64,000 nt of DNA from Asterella californica (GCA_036924285.1 JAYKYS010000010.1:17397001-17461000); one strand, 5' to 3'; counted from the first letter of the stretch, positions 12,144 to 25,278 are shown. Numbers and translations are program-made. Notes: generated by a model from the sequence alone, not told the origin.

Positions 12144-14372
12144 ACAAACTTACGACTCAGAGAGAGGTATCATTGGTAAGAGAGTTGGATGAGCAGATTG
12201 AGACTAGACTTTCAATCACTTAAGGCGAAGAAGCCGTGACTCGAAAACCTGACAGCACCAGAAAACCATCGTCGAGACTACCTAACGAAGTGCCAGACCA
12301 AGGTGAGAAGTAACTGGGTTACCAACTGGAAGGTAATCAGTTGATGGTTGTGCAGACTAGATAACAAATGATGTGAAAGTTTCTAAGATACTGTGCTGAT
12401 TCCACTACCCTGCATGCAATTACCGTTGTAACTTGCTTGCAGAGTAGAAAAGATCAATAGCATTTGGGTACCGATTGATGAGAGAAGTTCCGTTTCAACC
12501 CAGATCATCTGTCGAAATTGACGAGAAAGACATGGCGATTCAGAAGAGCACATAATTTATCTCCTCATTCTAGGACGAAGGGTTTCATCAATGCATTTTC
12601 AAATACTTGGCTACGACTCGGTTGGAGGAGACTTTAAGCTGCAATTTCATCGTGTCCAAAGAGATGGTTGTGAGGAAGAATTCCGAGTAGGAGAAATTAT
12701 CAATGGAGAGAAGGAATATCTCGACGGAGTGTGGTAGGTGCATCAGCCACGCAAACCTGTAAAGCTCATGTTCTTCAACTGAAGGTCACCTCAATAACGG
12801 AGAGGCTCTTAACACTCGAGGCGTTGGCGACATCAGAGATTTCGAGCAGAACAAGGAGAACTTCAGAACACATCTTAAATAACATAATAGAACATTCATG
12901 GCATTTGCGTATTGCTCAAACCGGACGAGTCCAGGCTGCACGCTCACCTGTCCGAGTTGCTAACTTATTTTCACAAAAGTTCAGTAGACAACCTTCGCCT
13001 TGTGCTTCACGGGCTGCTGCAGACACACGGACTTCAAACTGGAGATGACCAAGAGACCGCTGCAAAAGCTTCCGTAAAGCTTTAAGGATTCGACAGGAGC
13101 TGAGATTTCCGATAAATAGCAATGAAGTTTCCCCGTCGCTGGCTTCGTTCCCATGGTTTCGACTTAAATACGGACATGCGTGATCTTGAAAGGAGCTGGG
13201 AACAAATCTGAGGAATATTTGACAAAGTCCGCTGAAGCGATTCAGCACCATCAGTCCCCACAGAACAGAGTCATCGGTATTCATCAATAAGGCGAGGCAG
13301 ATAAGAGGCAGATAGTGAGAAATCTGAAGGAACTCATGAATCACCCAGTATACAGGCTTACAACAGAATTTTGCAGTGGAGATAAAACTATACAGCACTT
13401 CAATGAGATATCAGCCGCGCAGAAACTGGTGCTGACAGAAAGTGGATTTTCTGCCTCTTGACGACTAGAGAGTGGCGTGTCCGAATCCACCTTGTGTTGA
13501 GATAGTGCAAACCAATCGTTTGACAAGGTTCAATAACCCTACACTTTGTCATGCCATATGTAGGGATTTGATTGTACGTTTCTGCAGTACGTGTCACTGG
13601 ACGGAAAGTGCACCGAGTGAAAGCATGATTACTAAAAACATAGGCAAATCAATTTCGAAACTGTCATCAAGTATGTGGAGAATCGAGAAATGAGGGAAGC
13701 CATTGACAAAGGAATGAGCAATAAGGAAAGAGTTGGCCCTCAGTTCGACCAAGAAGAGCCTGGAAGAGTGGAACCACGAGAAGGGAGTCACGGATGAAAC
13801 CACCGTACAATTTGTGGCGTTCTTGAAGTGCAGAACCGTCACTCTGTTCAGTTAGTACGTTATTGAGTACTTGGATCTCCCCATTGCCGACTCGATGAAA
13901 ACAGATGAGGATGGAGACAAGGTTCAGCAGGCTGAGCGGGAGTTGGAGAACTATCCAGAAAGGAGACACCAAACGTTTCTTCAGAAGGTGGAGAGGATGG
14001 AAGAGACCACCATGGGAAGCATCAGAAATGCACTGACGGGCTTTTCAAACTTCCAAATACCGGCAGAAACTTCGACCTTAGCGCGAATTGAGCATAGTTC
14101 TCTGAGTCAAAAGAGCTACGGTAGACGTTGTATAAGTATCTTTAAGAGAGGTCTTAGACGAACAGAGAACCGACTGCGAAGGGGTAGGCAATCAACAACC
14201 AACAATGGGATGTATCGCGTGGGTGTAAATTTAACCCAAATTCCACAGTCCCTTGTTTCCATCACTCTAGAACAACCAAGAACGAATTATCTTGGTGCTA
14301 CGGCATGCGCTACGCAATGCGTGGAACAAGGGAAAAGAACAAAATTGCTCATCTTACACTGCGTGCTAGAAC
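12144..14372 (+). other. possible decayed coding region, family unknown
   Basis: Plus-strand reading frames rich in charged residues continue in pieces from about 12.5 to 14.3 kb (for example 13871-14425, starting M-D-L-P-I-A-D). They need many frame changes and I recognise no domain. The final piece overlaps the 3' end of the RPS9 gene on the opposite strand, where its frame is an antisense shadow. A hydrophobic minus-strand frame (12916-13398) looks like an antisense shadow. Confidence 0.3.
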
Positions 14373-15336
<964 letters not shown>

Positions 15337-15598
15337 TGCGCCTCGCCTCGAAATGCAACTTGCGGAAATTCAACTCGACGACTCCACGCGGGCTCCCCGT
15401 CGAAGCTCGAGCTGAGAAAGAGACACAACTTGCCCCGGGTGACAGTCAAAACAGGGACGATGGTCGCGAGATCAGAAACCTAAATCGTACGGTTCAGATG
15501 AGATCTGCACTAGAAATTTGCGAGTAATATAATTTTCCAATATGGATATCTGCCATGACCTATAAAGTAGAGTACCATCACTATACTTGTTACTGCTG

Positions 15599-15606
15599 CT
15601 TTATAG
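15599..15606 (-). promoter_or_regulatory. possible RPS9 TATA box
   Basis: The minus strand reads CTATAAAG about 263 bp upstream of the RPS9 ATG. This allows a 5' leader of roughly 230 bases. No telo-box (AAACCCTA) was found nearby, so the assignment is tentative. Confidence 0.3.
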
Positions 15607-15796
15607 GCCACACCTGATTCCTTTCTAAATACTAAATACGGAAAGTTTCAGACTACTAAGTTTTAGTAACCACAGTAAGGGTATAACCGCACCAAAGTTT
15701 TCAGCTTTGGTTTTTTTAATTTTTCCATAATAAACAACAACTCACGAAGTTGTCCCTAGCGTCTTGTTTTTCTGTGTTTCTTCTGGTGGTATTGAG

Positions 15797-15917
15797 CTAA
15801 GCGCACCGCACTGGGCTTCGGTTTCTGTAGCTGGTATTTCCGCACGCACGAGTCTTCATTTCGGTCCAACCAGGTGGACGCCAGGGTGGAGCTTTGTACT
15901 TGCCACCATGTTCCATA
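15797..15917 (-). pseudogene. 3' part of an ORF interrupted by the MULE
   Basis: The minus-strand frame ending at the TAG at 15797 encodes a Trp/Pro/Arg-rich C-terminus (A-P-P-W-R-P-P-G-W ... R-S-P-V-R-C-A). Its 5' part lies on the other side of the transposon at 33359-33749. Joining across a single copy of the 9-bp target duplication keeps the frame: R-W-Q-E-H-M-E-H on the right, then G-G-K-Y-K on the left. I do not recognise the protein. Confidence 0.6.
15909..15917. repeat. 9-bp target site duplication, left
   Basis: TGTTCCATA directly precedes the left TIR; the same 9 bases follow the right TIR at 33359-33367. Nine bases is the usual MULE duplication length. Confidence 0.9.
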
Positions 15918-16082
15918 CAGAAATTTACTTGATCCACCTCCAGAAAGAATCTTGGAATTGATCCACCCCCTCTTAACAATACCCTTTTTGATCAACTCCC
16001 AAACTGGCTACCGCCCGCTTTGTAAGTTACTTTGCCACATGGACGTCCAGTCAGATAGTCCTGTCAGCTTTCCGAAGCTGAC
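15918..16082 (+). repeat. MULE left terminal inverted repeat (165 bp)
   Basis: Matches the reverse complement of 33194-33358. The outer half has scattered mismatches; the inner 82 bases, from 'aaactggctaccgcccgctt' to 'ccgaagctgac', are identical. Confidence 0.93.
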
Positions 16083-16090
16083 GTGTTATG

Positions 16091-16205
16091 TCATGTCAGC
16101 TGGCGATGTATGACATGTTTCAATGTCAGATGTCAGCTGATGATGTCTCACGTGGCGATGAGTGACATGTTACTATGTCAGATGTCAGCTGGTGATGTCT
16201 CACGT
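16091..16205 (+). repeat. subterminal repeats inside the left TIR
   Basis: ATGTCAGCTG occurs at 16093, 16130 and 16182 with related flanks (GATGTCTCACGTGG twice, TGACATGTT twice). Subterminal repeats of this kind can be transposase binding sites in plant DNA transposons; the right end has only one partial copy, so the role is inferred. Confidence 0.6.
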
Positions 16206-16361
16206 GGTACAATGTTAGATTAATGCGCGGGAAGACAAGAAAGACTGTGCAGCAGAATGTTACATTGCGCAGAGTTTAGTGCAGCAAGTTCGCGTTGAAG
16301 TTTTAGCGTAGAGTTTAGTTCGCGTTGAAGTTTTGGGAGTGCTCGGCCCACATTCTTTTCG

Positions 16362-17135
16362 ATGGCTGTGCAGATTTTCGCTCTTCGTGAATTTTACGAT
16401 GAAACTGAAACGATTGGGAAAAATGTAGAACCACGATGGACCAGATGCGAGATAGTGAAAATCATCCGCAGCTGCAATGGTTCCATGACTTATCAGGCTT
16501 GCGTCATATGTTTGAAAGCTGTCGGAGGAGTTTCTAAACAAAAAGAATTACCATCTCCTGGAACAAACTCTCCAAGTCCAAGCAGTTGTTGTTCTCATCT
16601 TCGTATTGTTCGAGCTTGGAGATTCAGTATGTCACTGATGGACTCGTCAACAAAGGAATGGAAAGTTGAAGACTGCGGTGTTTTCACAGTGTGGCAAGCT
16701 GGGAATGAACTCTTAGGCATGACAGCGACAGAATTTTCCATTTTGTTTGAAGGGGAACTGAAGGAACTTATCCAATCTATTATTTTGCGAGGATTTTAGG
16801 AGCTGCAAATCGATCTCAGTCGAAAAAATAGAGAACGCACAGTGTTCGCAGCGCGTAGAGTAGGATGTTCACAAGCAATTTCTGATATTATCGAGCGAGT
16901 TGGAGTAGAGTCTATTGTTTGGGACATGGACAGATTGGTGATGAAAGAACCTATAGTGAAAATCAAACATGTTGATCATTGCCGAGACGTATTGATTAGG
17001 TTTCGCCAAGTTCGAGATCATATTGCAGAGGTGAAAGACCGAACTGTGGGTCTGTGTGAAGAAATAAAGAATACACTCTGTGTGTGCGAAGATGCAGTTG
17101 AGAACCTCGAGAAATTACACAGTTTGCTAGAGTAG
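16362..17135 (+). pseudogene. RPA70 C-terminal domain-like ORF 1 (in-frame TAG)
   Basis: From ATG 16362 this frame resembles the C-terminal DNA-binding domain of replication protein A large subunit, a single-strand DNA-binding OB fold with a zinc ribbon. It reads C-E-I-V-K-I-I-R-S-C, then a Cys pair A-C-V-I-C, a second Cys/His cluster S-C-C-S-H, W-R-F-S-M-S-L-M-D-S, and the typical E-L-L-G-M-T-A-T-E-F helix. A TAG at 16797 breaks the frame just before the last strand (G-F-stop-E-L-Q-I-D-L); the same frame continues to 17135 with a helical C-terminus of about 90 residues. About 257 codons overall. It faces inward from the left TIR, mirroring the related minus-strand ORF at 29134-29937. Function as a transposition accessory is a guess. 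Confidence 0.65.
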
Positions 17136-17966
17136 CGAAAGAGTATATTTTGATAACAATGTCGGGTAATATTGCGGAATAAAATGTATCGCTTTTTATA
17201 CTGCTTTTTATATATGCTGTTATCTATTTTGATAACAATGTCGGGTAATTTTGCAGAATAAAATGTATGCTGTTATCTTTTCTGTGATTACTGAAATGAT
17301 GAAAAAGCCGAACGTCAAGAGAGAAAAACCACAAGATATTGTGAATGCGATACTGATGAATAAATTAGAGCGTGTCCAAGCCTAACCTCAAGAGAAAAAG
17401 ACTTGGTGAATGATTTTAGAAATGAAATGATAGTAATACACAGAATCGAACTCAACCAAACTTCAAACTAGTTCGAAAGCATCGACATCCATGCTCCGGC
17501 TTCCTTATAGCACCTTTTTCTGGAAAGTCAAGAGAAGTAGAACCGAACTGAACTTCAAACTAGTTAGAAAGCATCGACATCCCTGCTCCGGCTTCCTTGT
17601 AGCACCTTATTTCCTTCCCGGAAAGTCGAGAGAAGTAGAGGCTACTTGAAAAGCTTTGGATTAACTTCCTCACACCCTTCCAAGAGAGTCGTGAAAAGAA
17701 GAGGAGGAGAGTTTCTCATGCTCTTACAGAGAGTGGAGAGGAGAAAAAGAGGACGAGAGCTGGAACAGTCGAGAGGAGAGTGGAGAGGTTTAGTCGAGAG
17801 GAGAGTCGAGATCAGAAGAGGAGGAACACATGAGAGGTTTTGAGATATTTGAGGAGAGATGAAGTGAGGCTGCGAGAGAAGAGTGAGTAAACAGGTTGAG
17901 AGAAGAGTGAGTAGACAGATTGTTGTAAAACTGGATTAACTCTGAGCGATTTTGAAAATCGCTGTG
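17136..17966. repeat. spacer with two short duplications
   Basis: A block containing 'ttttgataacaatgtcgggt' occurs twice (near 17150 and 17227, about 77 bases apart). A second block with 'cgaaagcatcgacatccatg' or a close variant occurs twice (near 17472 and 17560). From 17690 to 17930 the sequence is purine-rich (GAG/GAGAGGAG). No gene is visible; the purine tract may be the 5' leader of the cargo gene that starts at 17967. Confidence 0.6.
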
Positions 17967-18244
17967 ATGAAAACGAGAGGAGGTGTCGGTAGTAGTGGCG
18001 ATGGAGTTCCAATTCGAGGTCGAGGCGGAGGCGATGGAAGAGGACGAGATCGGGGTCGAGTCTCAAGAGAGCGGAGGGTACCACGACGGTCCTGTAAGTT
18101 AACTAGCATAGAAGTCGTTTTTGTATGGCATGTGTTTGGAATTTGTTTCCATGTCTGCATGTTAGAGTTAGCGATACAGCTTGTTTCGCCCTATTACGTA
18201 GAGTTCCTCGTTCTTTTTGGGTATGATTAGAGCGAAATACGTCA

Positions 18245-18945
18245 GTTTCGTCTTCCCAGATCTCTTTATTTTCACCGTAGAGGGTGAAACAAGGCCTGTT
18301 TCACCTGCGAGAGGGCGAAACAGCATGTATCGTCCTCTGTGGTCCATTTTTATCACTGGGTAGGGCGAAACACATGTTTCGCCCTCCCAGATCCTGATAT
18401 TTTCACCGCAAAGGGCGAAACACGACCTGTTTCATCCTGCGGGAGGGTGAAACATCATGTATTGCCCTCTGTGGTCCATTTTTATCACTGAGCAGGGCGA
18501 AACACGACATGTTTCGCCCTCCCAGATCTCGATATTTTCACCGTAGAGAGCAAAACACAGCCTGTTTTGTCCTGCGGGAGGGCAAAACACATGTTTCGCC
18601 CGCCCAGATTTTATTATTTGAACCGTAGAGGACGAAACACGGCCTGTTTCGCCCTCCCAGATCTTGATATTTTCACCGCAGAGGACGAAACATGTTTCGT
18701 CCTCTGCGGTTCATTGTTTTCACTGGGCAGGACGAAACACGACCTGTTTCGTCCTCCCAGATGCTTCATTTTCACTTATCAATCCAGAGAGCGAAACATG
18801 TGTTTCGTCCTCTAGATCCACTTCTCCTGAGGACGAAATACGTCCTGTGTCGCGCCTGGGAGGGCAAAACACATGTTTTGTCTGCCCATATCTCTTTATT
18901 TGAACCGCAGAGGGCGAAACAGGGCCTGTTTCACCTTTGACGATT
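18245..18945. repeat. left array of GAAAC/GTTTC palindromes
   Basis: About a dozen imperfect palindromes of the form (G)GGCGAAACA...TGTTTCGCCC lie in about 700 bp. They are interleaved with a second motif, CCCAGATCTTGATATTTTCACCG-like, and a third, GGTCCATTTTTATCACTG. The third recurs at 18341 and 18473 (132 bp apart) and in variant form at 18708. The array lies in the first intron of the cargo gene. A related array is at 28100-28960. Each unit can fold into a short hairpin. Origin unknown: transposase-binding array, satellite or arm of a foldback element. Confidence 0.85.
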
Positions 18946-19227
18946 AGTCGTTTTCCTTAACATCTCGTGCCTTACTCCTATTGCATATTTCGCTTCTATT
19001 TCTTGCATATTGTTTTTCAATAGTTCTACAATATTCTCGCTTTGTGTAATAGTTGGATTGTTATGTTTTGTTTTTTAATTTGTATCCGTCCTTTTTAGCT
19101 GATGAGGAATTGGAGAGCATGAAGGAAGGACCTTCATTGTTTCAATATACTCACGAGGAGGATGAACGATATCATCTGAAGTGGTGTTGGGTCCAAAAGG
19201 AAGAAATGGAGAATTCTTTGCAGGGAG

Positions 19228-19232
19228 TCGAG
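19228..19232. repeat. chromovirus target duplication, left (TCGAG)
   Basis: TCGAG precedes the 5' LTR and is repeated directly after the 3' LTR at 25669-25673. Confidence 0.92.
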
Positions 19233-19609
19233 TGTAACCATGCATAGTTAACTATACTCATAGTTAGAACTATGTGTAGAGTTGACTATAGCGGGACCAT
19301 GGTATATGGGACCGGATAAGATATGTGTAGAATTGACTATAGTGGGACCATGGTATGTGGGACCGGATAAGAATGTGGTGGTGTTGATATTTGACTGGTA
19401 GTTGATTGTGTGGGTTGCATGGAAGCCATGTCATCAATCCGTGTGAGGATTGATGAGTGGGTAGTATGGATTGGGGTGTGCACTTCTCTAACTATATAAA
19501 GAAGGAGAATGGTCCTTGAAAGACATTCCACCTTGAGTTGAGTTGAGAGTTCTTCCGTCTATTCATGAGTGTTCTTGAGGATCGCGATTAGAGTTTCTGT
19601 AGTGTTACA
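19233..19609 (+). repeat. chromovirus 5' LTR (377 bp)
   Basis: Begins TGTAACC and ends TGTTACA. Contains a TATA box (TATATAAA at 19494-19500) and a degenerate tandem repeat of a 51-bp unit (TATGTGTAGA at 19271 and 19322) that includes GGGACCATGGTAT. Nearly identical to 25292-25668. Confidence 0.95.
19494..19500 (+). promoter_or_regulatory. LTR TATA box
   Basis: ACTATATAAAGAAGG in the 5' LTR, about 110 bp before the LTR end; the same sequence occurs in the 3' LTR near 25553. It probably drives element transcription. Confidence 0.6.
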
Positions 19610-19610
19610 A

Positions 19611-19622
19611 TGGTATCAGAGC
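19611..19622 (+). other. primer binding site, initiator Met tRNA
   Basis: TGGTATCAGAGC one base after the 5' LTR is complementary to the 3' end of plant initiator methionine tRNA, the usual primer of copia elements and many chromoviruses. Confidence 0.9.
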
Positions 19623-20147
19623 AAAGCTCTTCTTCTGAGAGAGTGGATTACCCCTCTTAGGAGAAAGAATTGCAAAGAAACCTTGTGATTAGATGCACAT
19701 GAGTGGAGAGAAATTTCGAATTTTCAATATTAGTGAGAGAAAGTGATAGAAATAGTGAAAACTCGAGCTGCTTACAGTCTTTGTGAAACTTCGAGAGAAA
19801 GTTGAAATCATTTCAACTTTTAGTATGTTATAGAGGGAGGACTAAGCTACCTATGACACTTGAAATCTCATGGAGATCACTTATAGATTGAAAGATATGA
19901 CATTCGAAATGTGAGGGGGTTTTTTCAGATTTTTTCGGTTTTTTCACATTTCGCTCTCGGGAAGGAGTTTACAGTCACTGCCATGTTTTGAGGTTGTCAA
20001 ATCTCAAGTAGAATCTTTGCAAATTTCAAATTGGCAAGATAAGCTATCCAAGGGTTCAACAAATGCGAGATTTGACCCAAGGAAACTCGAGTTATGGTCT
20101 TCGGAAGATAGGGGGTCAAACTGCCAAAATTGCAAAATTTGGTACAA

Positions 20148-20570
20148 ATGGAAGGAGGGATTCATAGAGTTCCAGATTTTCCGTTTTTGAATCCTTTCCA
20201 TATCAAACTCCTCTACATTGCACGTCATCATTTTCAAGTTTATTTGGTGGCGCACTTCGGAGATGCTTTCATGACGCAAGTGATGAACTCACATGTCCCT
20301 GTGATTCTTCCAATCGTAACGTATGCTGCTACGTGGGACCTCACGCTCTATATCTTGCTTTAGGAGGATATGGATCTGAATCGACCACCAACCACCTTCA
20401 ACACTTGGTGCGCAGTTCATTATACATGTCGTCCCAAGGTGACATACCGTGAGGAAATAGTGAGAGAATTTGGAGAGGCATTCTATCAAGAAGTTATCTC
20501 GTCGCCTCAACCTTTTGTAATACCTTTGTTCGTGAGGCGTTTTCGTGTAGTGATACTGACATTGTATTGA
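20148..20570 (+). pseudogene. chromovirus leader ORF upstream of gag (in-frame TAG)
   Basis: Starting at ATG 20148, about 140 codons run in one frame to 20570 with a single TAG at 20361-20363. The first half has F-H-I-K-L, V-A-H-F-G-D, V-I-L-P-I-V; the second has P-P-T-T-F-N-T-W-C-A-V-H and an acidic helix E-I-V-R-E-F-G-E-A-F. No known domain. A dead relative at 875-1080 keeps the start and spacing, suggesting the ORF is a conserved part of this element group. Role unknown; it could be an N-terminal gag extension or an accessory protein. It is in a different frame from gag. Confidence 0.6.
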
Positions 20571-20620
20571 AGGTAGTAGAACGAGTGGTGTAAGGACTGA
20601 GAGTGTTGAGAGACGTTAGA

Positions 20621-21844
20621 ATGAGTGGAAATAACATGGAGCAACAAGGCACGGAGATGCGTGAGATCATGCAGAACATGCTCAATGAGTTTCGAGAGAT
20701 GACGACAGTGGTGAGGACACTAGAGAGCAAGATAGCAACTCTAGAGGGAGAGAATGTGAGAGCAATGGAGATGGGTGGTCCATCACAAGTTCCAACGCAA
20801 GCCGCGGAGACAGTACATAGAGAAGAGGTTGTTTTAGGGGTCCAAAGGACAATGGAGGGGGAAGATGCTCTATTGCTTCGCATGAAGAAGACGTGTAACG
20901 TGGAACCTTATCGAGGTAATCGAGCAATGGGGATTCTAGAGAATTGGATTTCTCGTATGAATCGCTACATGAGACTTTTTCAAGCACAAGTCAATGATTA
21001 CTCTGCGGAAGTATTTGCAAGTGGTTACTTGATGGATAAAGCGCTTACATGGTACGATACATGGGAGCGTTCGATGATTGCTGGAAGAAGTCAAGTAACA
21101 TGGAGCAATATGCAAGAAGGTTTGCTGCAGAATTTCCAATCAGTGGATTCAGTGCAGATGGCTCGAATGAAGCTTTGGGATCTCAAGCAACGAGGAAGTC
21201 TCCAAGAATACGTAGAGGAATTTCAAGACCTACAAGTAGCTATTCCTGATATGAGCCAGGCAGAAGCTTTAGACGTGTTCAAACGCGGATTGAAGGAGAG
21301 AATTCGCCAAGAAGTCATGGTGAATAATCCACGTACCGTGTTCGAAGCAATCGGTTATGCCCAAAGAATTGCTGGTGCATTAGGTATCGCTAGAGGGGGG
21401 GAACCACCAATCGTACCGCGAGATCAATATGGAGGTCCAATGCCCATGGAATTGGGTAATCTTCGGCAACGGGACGGTTATGCACGACAATTCTATGGAG
21501 AGGATCGGAGAGATCGTGCTAGAGAGCAACCAAGACGAGAAGTGATACCACGAGGTGGCGGTGTCAGAGGTGGAGTTCGTAACTATGTACCTCGAGGACT
21601 TCCAAGGGATGGTGATATTGGTGAAGGCATTCGAAATCAAGAGCTTCAAGGAGAGACACGGCGTTGTTATAACTGTGGGAGAATTGGGCACATAGCTGCT
21701 CATTGTCGCACCCGATTCCCTCGAGGAAATAGAGCTACTTATCGAAGACCTCTGAATCATCTGAATGATAGAGCAGAGGAAGATGGAGAGGAAGGAGAGA
21801 TGCAGTACAACAATCCAGTTTTGGAAAACGAAGAGCACCAGTAG
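20621..21844 (+). CDS. gag: chromovirus Gag
   Basis: Capsid-nucleocapsid polyprotein of 407 residues from ATG 20621 (M-S-G-N-N-M-E-Q-Q). An N-terminal coiled-coil stretch (residues about 15-55) is followed by the retrotransposon gag domain (about 90-260; includes A-L-T-W-Y-D-T-W and S-L-Q-E-Y-V-E-E-F). An Arg/Gly-rich linker and one zinc knuckle ([14 protein letters not shown], about 350-363) come next. It would assemble virus-like particles and bind element RNA. The stop overlaps the pol frame, which opens at 21772 in the minus-one frame. No lesion seen. Confidence 0.9.
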   Translation: MSGNNMEQQGTEMREIMQNMLNEFREMTTVVRTLESKIATLEGENVRAMEMGGPSQVPTQAAETVHREEVVLGVQRTMEGEDALLLRMKKTCNVEPYRGNRAMGILENWISRMNRYMRLFQAQVNDYSAEVFASGYLMDKALTWYDTWERSMIAGRSQVTWSNMQEGLLQNFQSVDSVQMARMKLWDLKQRGSLQEYVEEFQDLQVAIPDMSQAEALDVFKRGLKERIRQEVMVNNPRTVFEAIGYAQRIAGALGIARGGEPPIVPRDQYGGPMPMELGNLRQRDGYARQFYGEDRRDRAREQPRREVIPRGGGVRGGVRNYVPRGLPRDGDIGEGIRNQELQGETRRCYNCGRIGHIAAHCRTRFPRGNRATYRRPLNHLNDRAEEDGEEGEMQYNNPVLENEEHQ

Positions 21845-24800
21845 ATTTACCTCGTCGTCGTACTGGTTCAACAAAGAGAAGAAAAGGCGAGAATGGAGGA
21901 CAAAAGAAGGAGTTAAATGGATTGACACGAAGGACTATCCAACTAATCGTTACTGATGGAGTGCTAGAAGGCATTAAGGTGAGAGTGTTGATTGATCCTG
22001 GCGCAACAGAGAACTTTCTGTCGCGTTCAGTTGCTATGAGATTGGATTTGGCTTTGGAGAAGGATGACAAGGAAGAAGTAGAGTTGCCAAACGGGCACAC
22101 TGAGATGATTGAGTCTCTCCCACGAAGTGTAGCGCTCACTATAGGGCAATATTCAGAAAAGATTGAATGGCGAGTTATTCGATTAGCTCGTTACGATGTC
22201 ATTTTGGGTATGCCTTGGATGGAGCAATACAATCCGGAGGTGGATTGGAGAAAGAAGATTGTGAAGAGTAAGGGGTGGATAGTTTTTGGGGACAGAGTAA
22301 GATCTCGATCTAGAAACATACCTCTGTATGTGATAGAACAGACCGCTATTCATAGTGGTGATGTATGTTTCTTGGGGTTAATAAGAGAAGCTTATAGTTC
22401 CAACTATGGTGGCGATATTCCAGATAGTTTCAAAATGATTGTAGAAGAATTCAAAGATGTTTTCCCAAATGATTTACCTTCCGGATTACCACCAAGAAGA
22501 CGAGTGGATCACAAGATTGAGGTACTTCCAGGTAGTGCACCTCCTTGTAAAGCACCATATCGATTGGCACCGCACGAGTTGGAGGAGTGCAAAGCTCAAG
22601 TGGAGGAACTGTTACACAAAGGATTCATCCAACCTAGTGTATCTCTTTATGGAGCTCCGGTCTTGTTCGTGAAGAAGGACGGGAGTATGCGTATGTGCAT
22701 AGACTATCGAGCTCTCAATCTTCAGACTGTGAAGAATAAGTATCCATTACCTCGAATGGATGACTTGTTTGATCAACTACGAGGAGCAAAGTACTTCACC
22801 AAATTGGATTTACGAAGCGGTTATAATCAGATCCGGATTGCTGAGCCAGATGTACAAAAGACTGCTTTTCGTACAAGGTACGGTCACTTTGAGTACTTAG
22901 TGATGCCTTTTGGTCTCACTAATGCACCCGCTACATTTATGGGTCTAATGAATGACATCTTTCGACCATACTTGGATAAATCTGTCATTGTATTCCTAGA
23001 TGATATTCTTGTCTATAGTAAGACGTTGCAAGAGCATAAGATGCACTTAAAGGAGATTTTACAAGTACTTAGACAAAACCAGCTATATGCCAAGATCTCT
23101 AAATGTGAGTTTGGCAAGAGTGATGTAGATTACCTAGGACATCGTGTGAGTGGAGCAGGAATCCAAGTCATGAGCGATAAGATTGAGGCAATCCAAAAGT
23201 GGAGTGCTCCAGAAGATCAAACCCAGTTAAAGAGTTTTCTAGGACTTACGGGGTTCTATCGTAGATTTGTCAAAAACTTTGCACAAGTTGCACAGGACTT
23301 GACAAACCTATTAGGTCAAGGACAAAAATGGACATGGGGTACATCGCATGAGCTTGCCTTCCAAGCCTTGAAGGACGCGCTGTTACAAGCACCAATCCTT
23401 AAGTGGTATGATCCTACAAAACCCATTAAGTTGGCCACAGATGCATCAGGGACAGCAATAGGAGCAGTGTTACAACAAGCATGGGCAGATGGCTGGCATC
23501 CTGTAGCTTTTTTTTCCCGTAAGTTGCTTCCTGCAGAACGCAACTATCATACCACAGAAAGAGAGGAGTTAGCTATTGTGTTGGCTACCAAGCATTGGAA
23601 GCACTACTTGGGAGATAAGGAGTTTGTGGTAGAAACAGACCACAAACCATTGGTTTACTTGCAGACGCAGAAGGACCTCTCCAAACGTCAAATTCGATGG
23701 GCGGAATGGCGACAACGCTTCAACATGCAGATTCTATACGTGGAAGGGAAAAAGCAACTTGCTGATGCGTTAACTCGAATGCCTCGAGTTAATCACATGT
23801 CGACAGAAGTGAAGATCCATTCCGATTGGTGGCAACAATTGATGGAAGCTACCAGAACGGATGAGGAGATCGTGGCAGCAACTAAGCACACCAAGCTTAC
23901 CAAGATGCATGGGTTAGCATTCAAGGATGGCAAAGTTTGGATTCCCAACAATCCAGAGCTTCGTACGACTATCTTGACAGAATGTCATGATTCAGCGATT
24001 GCCGGTCATGTCGGAATAGAGAAGACTTTGGAGACGGTGCAGCGCATTTATTATTGGCCAAAAATGTACGATGATGTGATGAGATACATCAAAAGTTGTC
24101 TTGCTTGTCAACAGAACAAGGCAACCAATCAAACACCGGCAGGCTTACTCCAACCATTACCTATTCCTACTAACCGATGGGAACATGTGAGTATGGATTT
24201 AGTGTGTGAACTACCTCCAACTAGTACGGGATTTGACTCTATTGTAGTTTTTGTTGATAAGTTGAGCAAAATGATTCATATTCGTCCAACCAAGAAGACT
24301 GTTACTGCACCAGAGCTAGCTCAAATCTACTTAGACGCTGTTTTTGCTCAACATGGTCTTTCTAGAGTCTTAATTACTGATAGGGGATCACATTTTACAA
24401 GCATGTTTTGGAAAACCTTGTTTGGGTTATTCAAAACTAAGCTTGCTATGTCCACAGCTTACCATCCTCAGAGTGATGGACAAACAGAACGGGCTAATCG
24501 GACGATAGAAGATATGTTACGAGCTTTTACGATTGAAGAGCAAGCGAGATGGGATGAACTCCTACCTTTAGTAGAGTTCTCCTACAATAACTCTGTGAAC
24601 GCATCGACAAAAGCTACACCGTTCTACTTGATGTACGGCGCACATCCGCTCACTCCTTCTAGTTTTACTAGATTTGGATCATGACAGGAGTCCACAACCA
24701 AAGTTGCTGCCGTCAACGAATTTGTGCAGAAGATCCATGCAGGTGTTCACCAAGCCAAGGAGAAGATTCAAACTGCTCAAAATCGTCAGAAGCAATATGC

Positions 24801-25278
24801 AGATGCTCATCGTCGTCATGTGGAGTTTGACACTGGGGAGAAAGTGTGGTTATCTACCACTAACTTGTCGTTAGTAGGTGTTCGCAAATTTAACCCTAGA
24901 TACATCGGTCCATTCACCATCTTACGACGAGTTGGAGCTGTGGCGTACAAATTACAACTTCCGGTTCATATGCGCATGCATCTGGTGTTTCATGTTTCTT
25001 TATTGAGGAAATATGTTCCACGTTCTCCTCGTTTCACCAATCCTCACATAGCACCACCATTGCCAGAAATAGTGGATGATCATGAGGAATACGAGGTAGA
25101 AAGCATACTGAACAAACGTCTTCGTGGTACTCGATATCCCAAGATAGAATACTTGGTAAAATAGAAAGGATATCCATTATATGAGGCTACTTGGGAACCA
25201 CTAGGAAATTTGACTAATGCCGGCTTGTTAGTTCAAGCTTATGAGCATTCCATCGTCAACGAGGACGTTGCAACTTAA
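21772..25278 (+). pseudogene. pol: chromovirus Pol: PR-RT-RNaseH-IN-chromodomain, two stops
   Basis: The frame is open from 21772 to TAA 25276 except for TGA at 24682 and TAG at 25162. Domains in order: protease with D-P-G-A (about 21992; usually D-[ST]-G-A); RT with F-L-D-D-I-L-V-Y-S (about 22993); RNase H with A-T-D-A-S-G (23438), E-R-E-E-L-A and A-D-A-L-T-R; integrase H-H-C-C zinc finger (23989-24110) and catalytic D (M-D-L-V-C-E), D (T-D-R-G-S-H) and E ([10 protein letters not shown]); GPF module (24918); chromodomain (25096-25250). The second stop falls on the conserved Trp of the chromodomain core (L-V-K-stop-K-G-Y-P; TGG to TAG). The first, after integrase, fits CGA to TGA. No ATG suits a pol start, so minus-one frameshifting from gag is likely. 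Confidence 0.93.

Noticed and set aside
12916..13398. Minus-strand 160-codon hydrophobic frame
   Set aside because: No recognisable family; the plus strand shows better, though broken, charged coding character.
19611..19622. tRNA gene fragments at TGGTATCAGAGC and similar sites
   Set aside because: They sit directly beside LTRs and are primer binding sites; no cloverleaf is present.
20494..21928. Minus-strand frames of 129 and 182 codons opposite gag
   Set aside because: They are antisense to a clear Gag with zinc knuckle and show no domain of their own.
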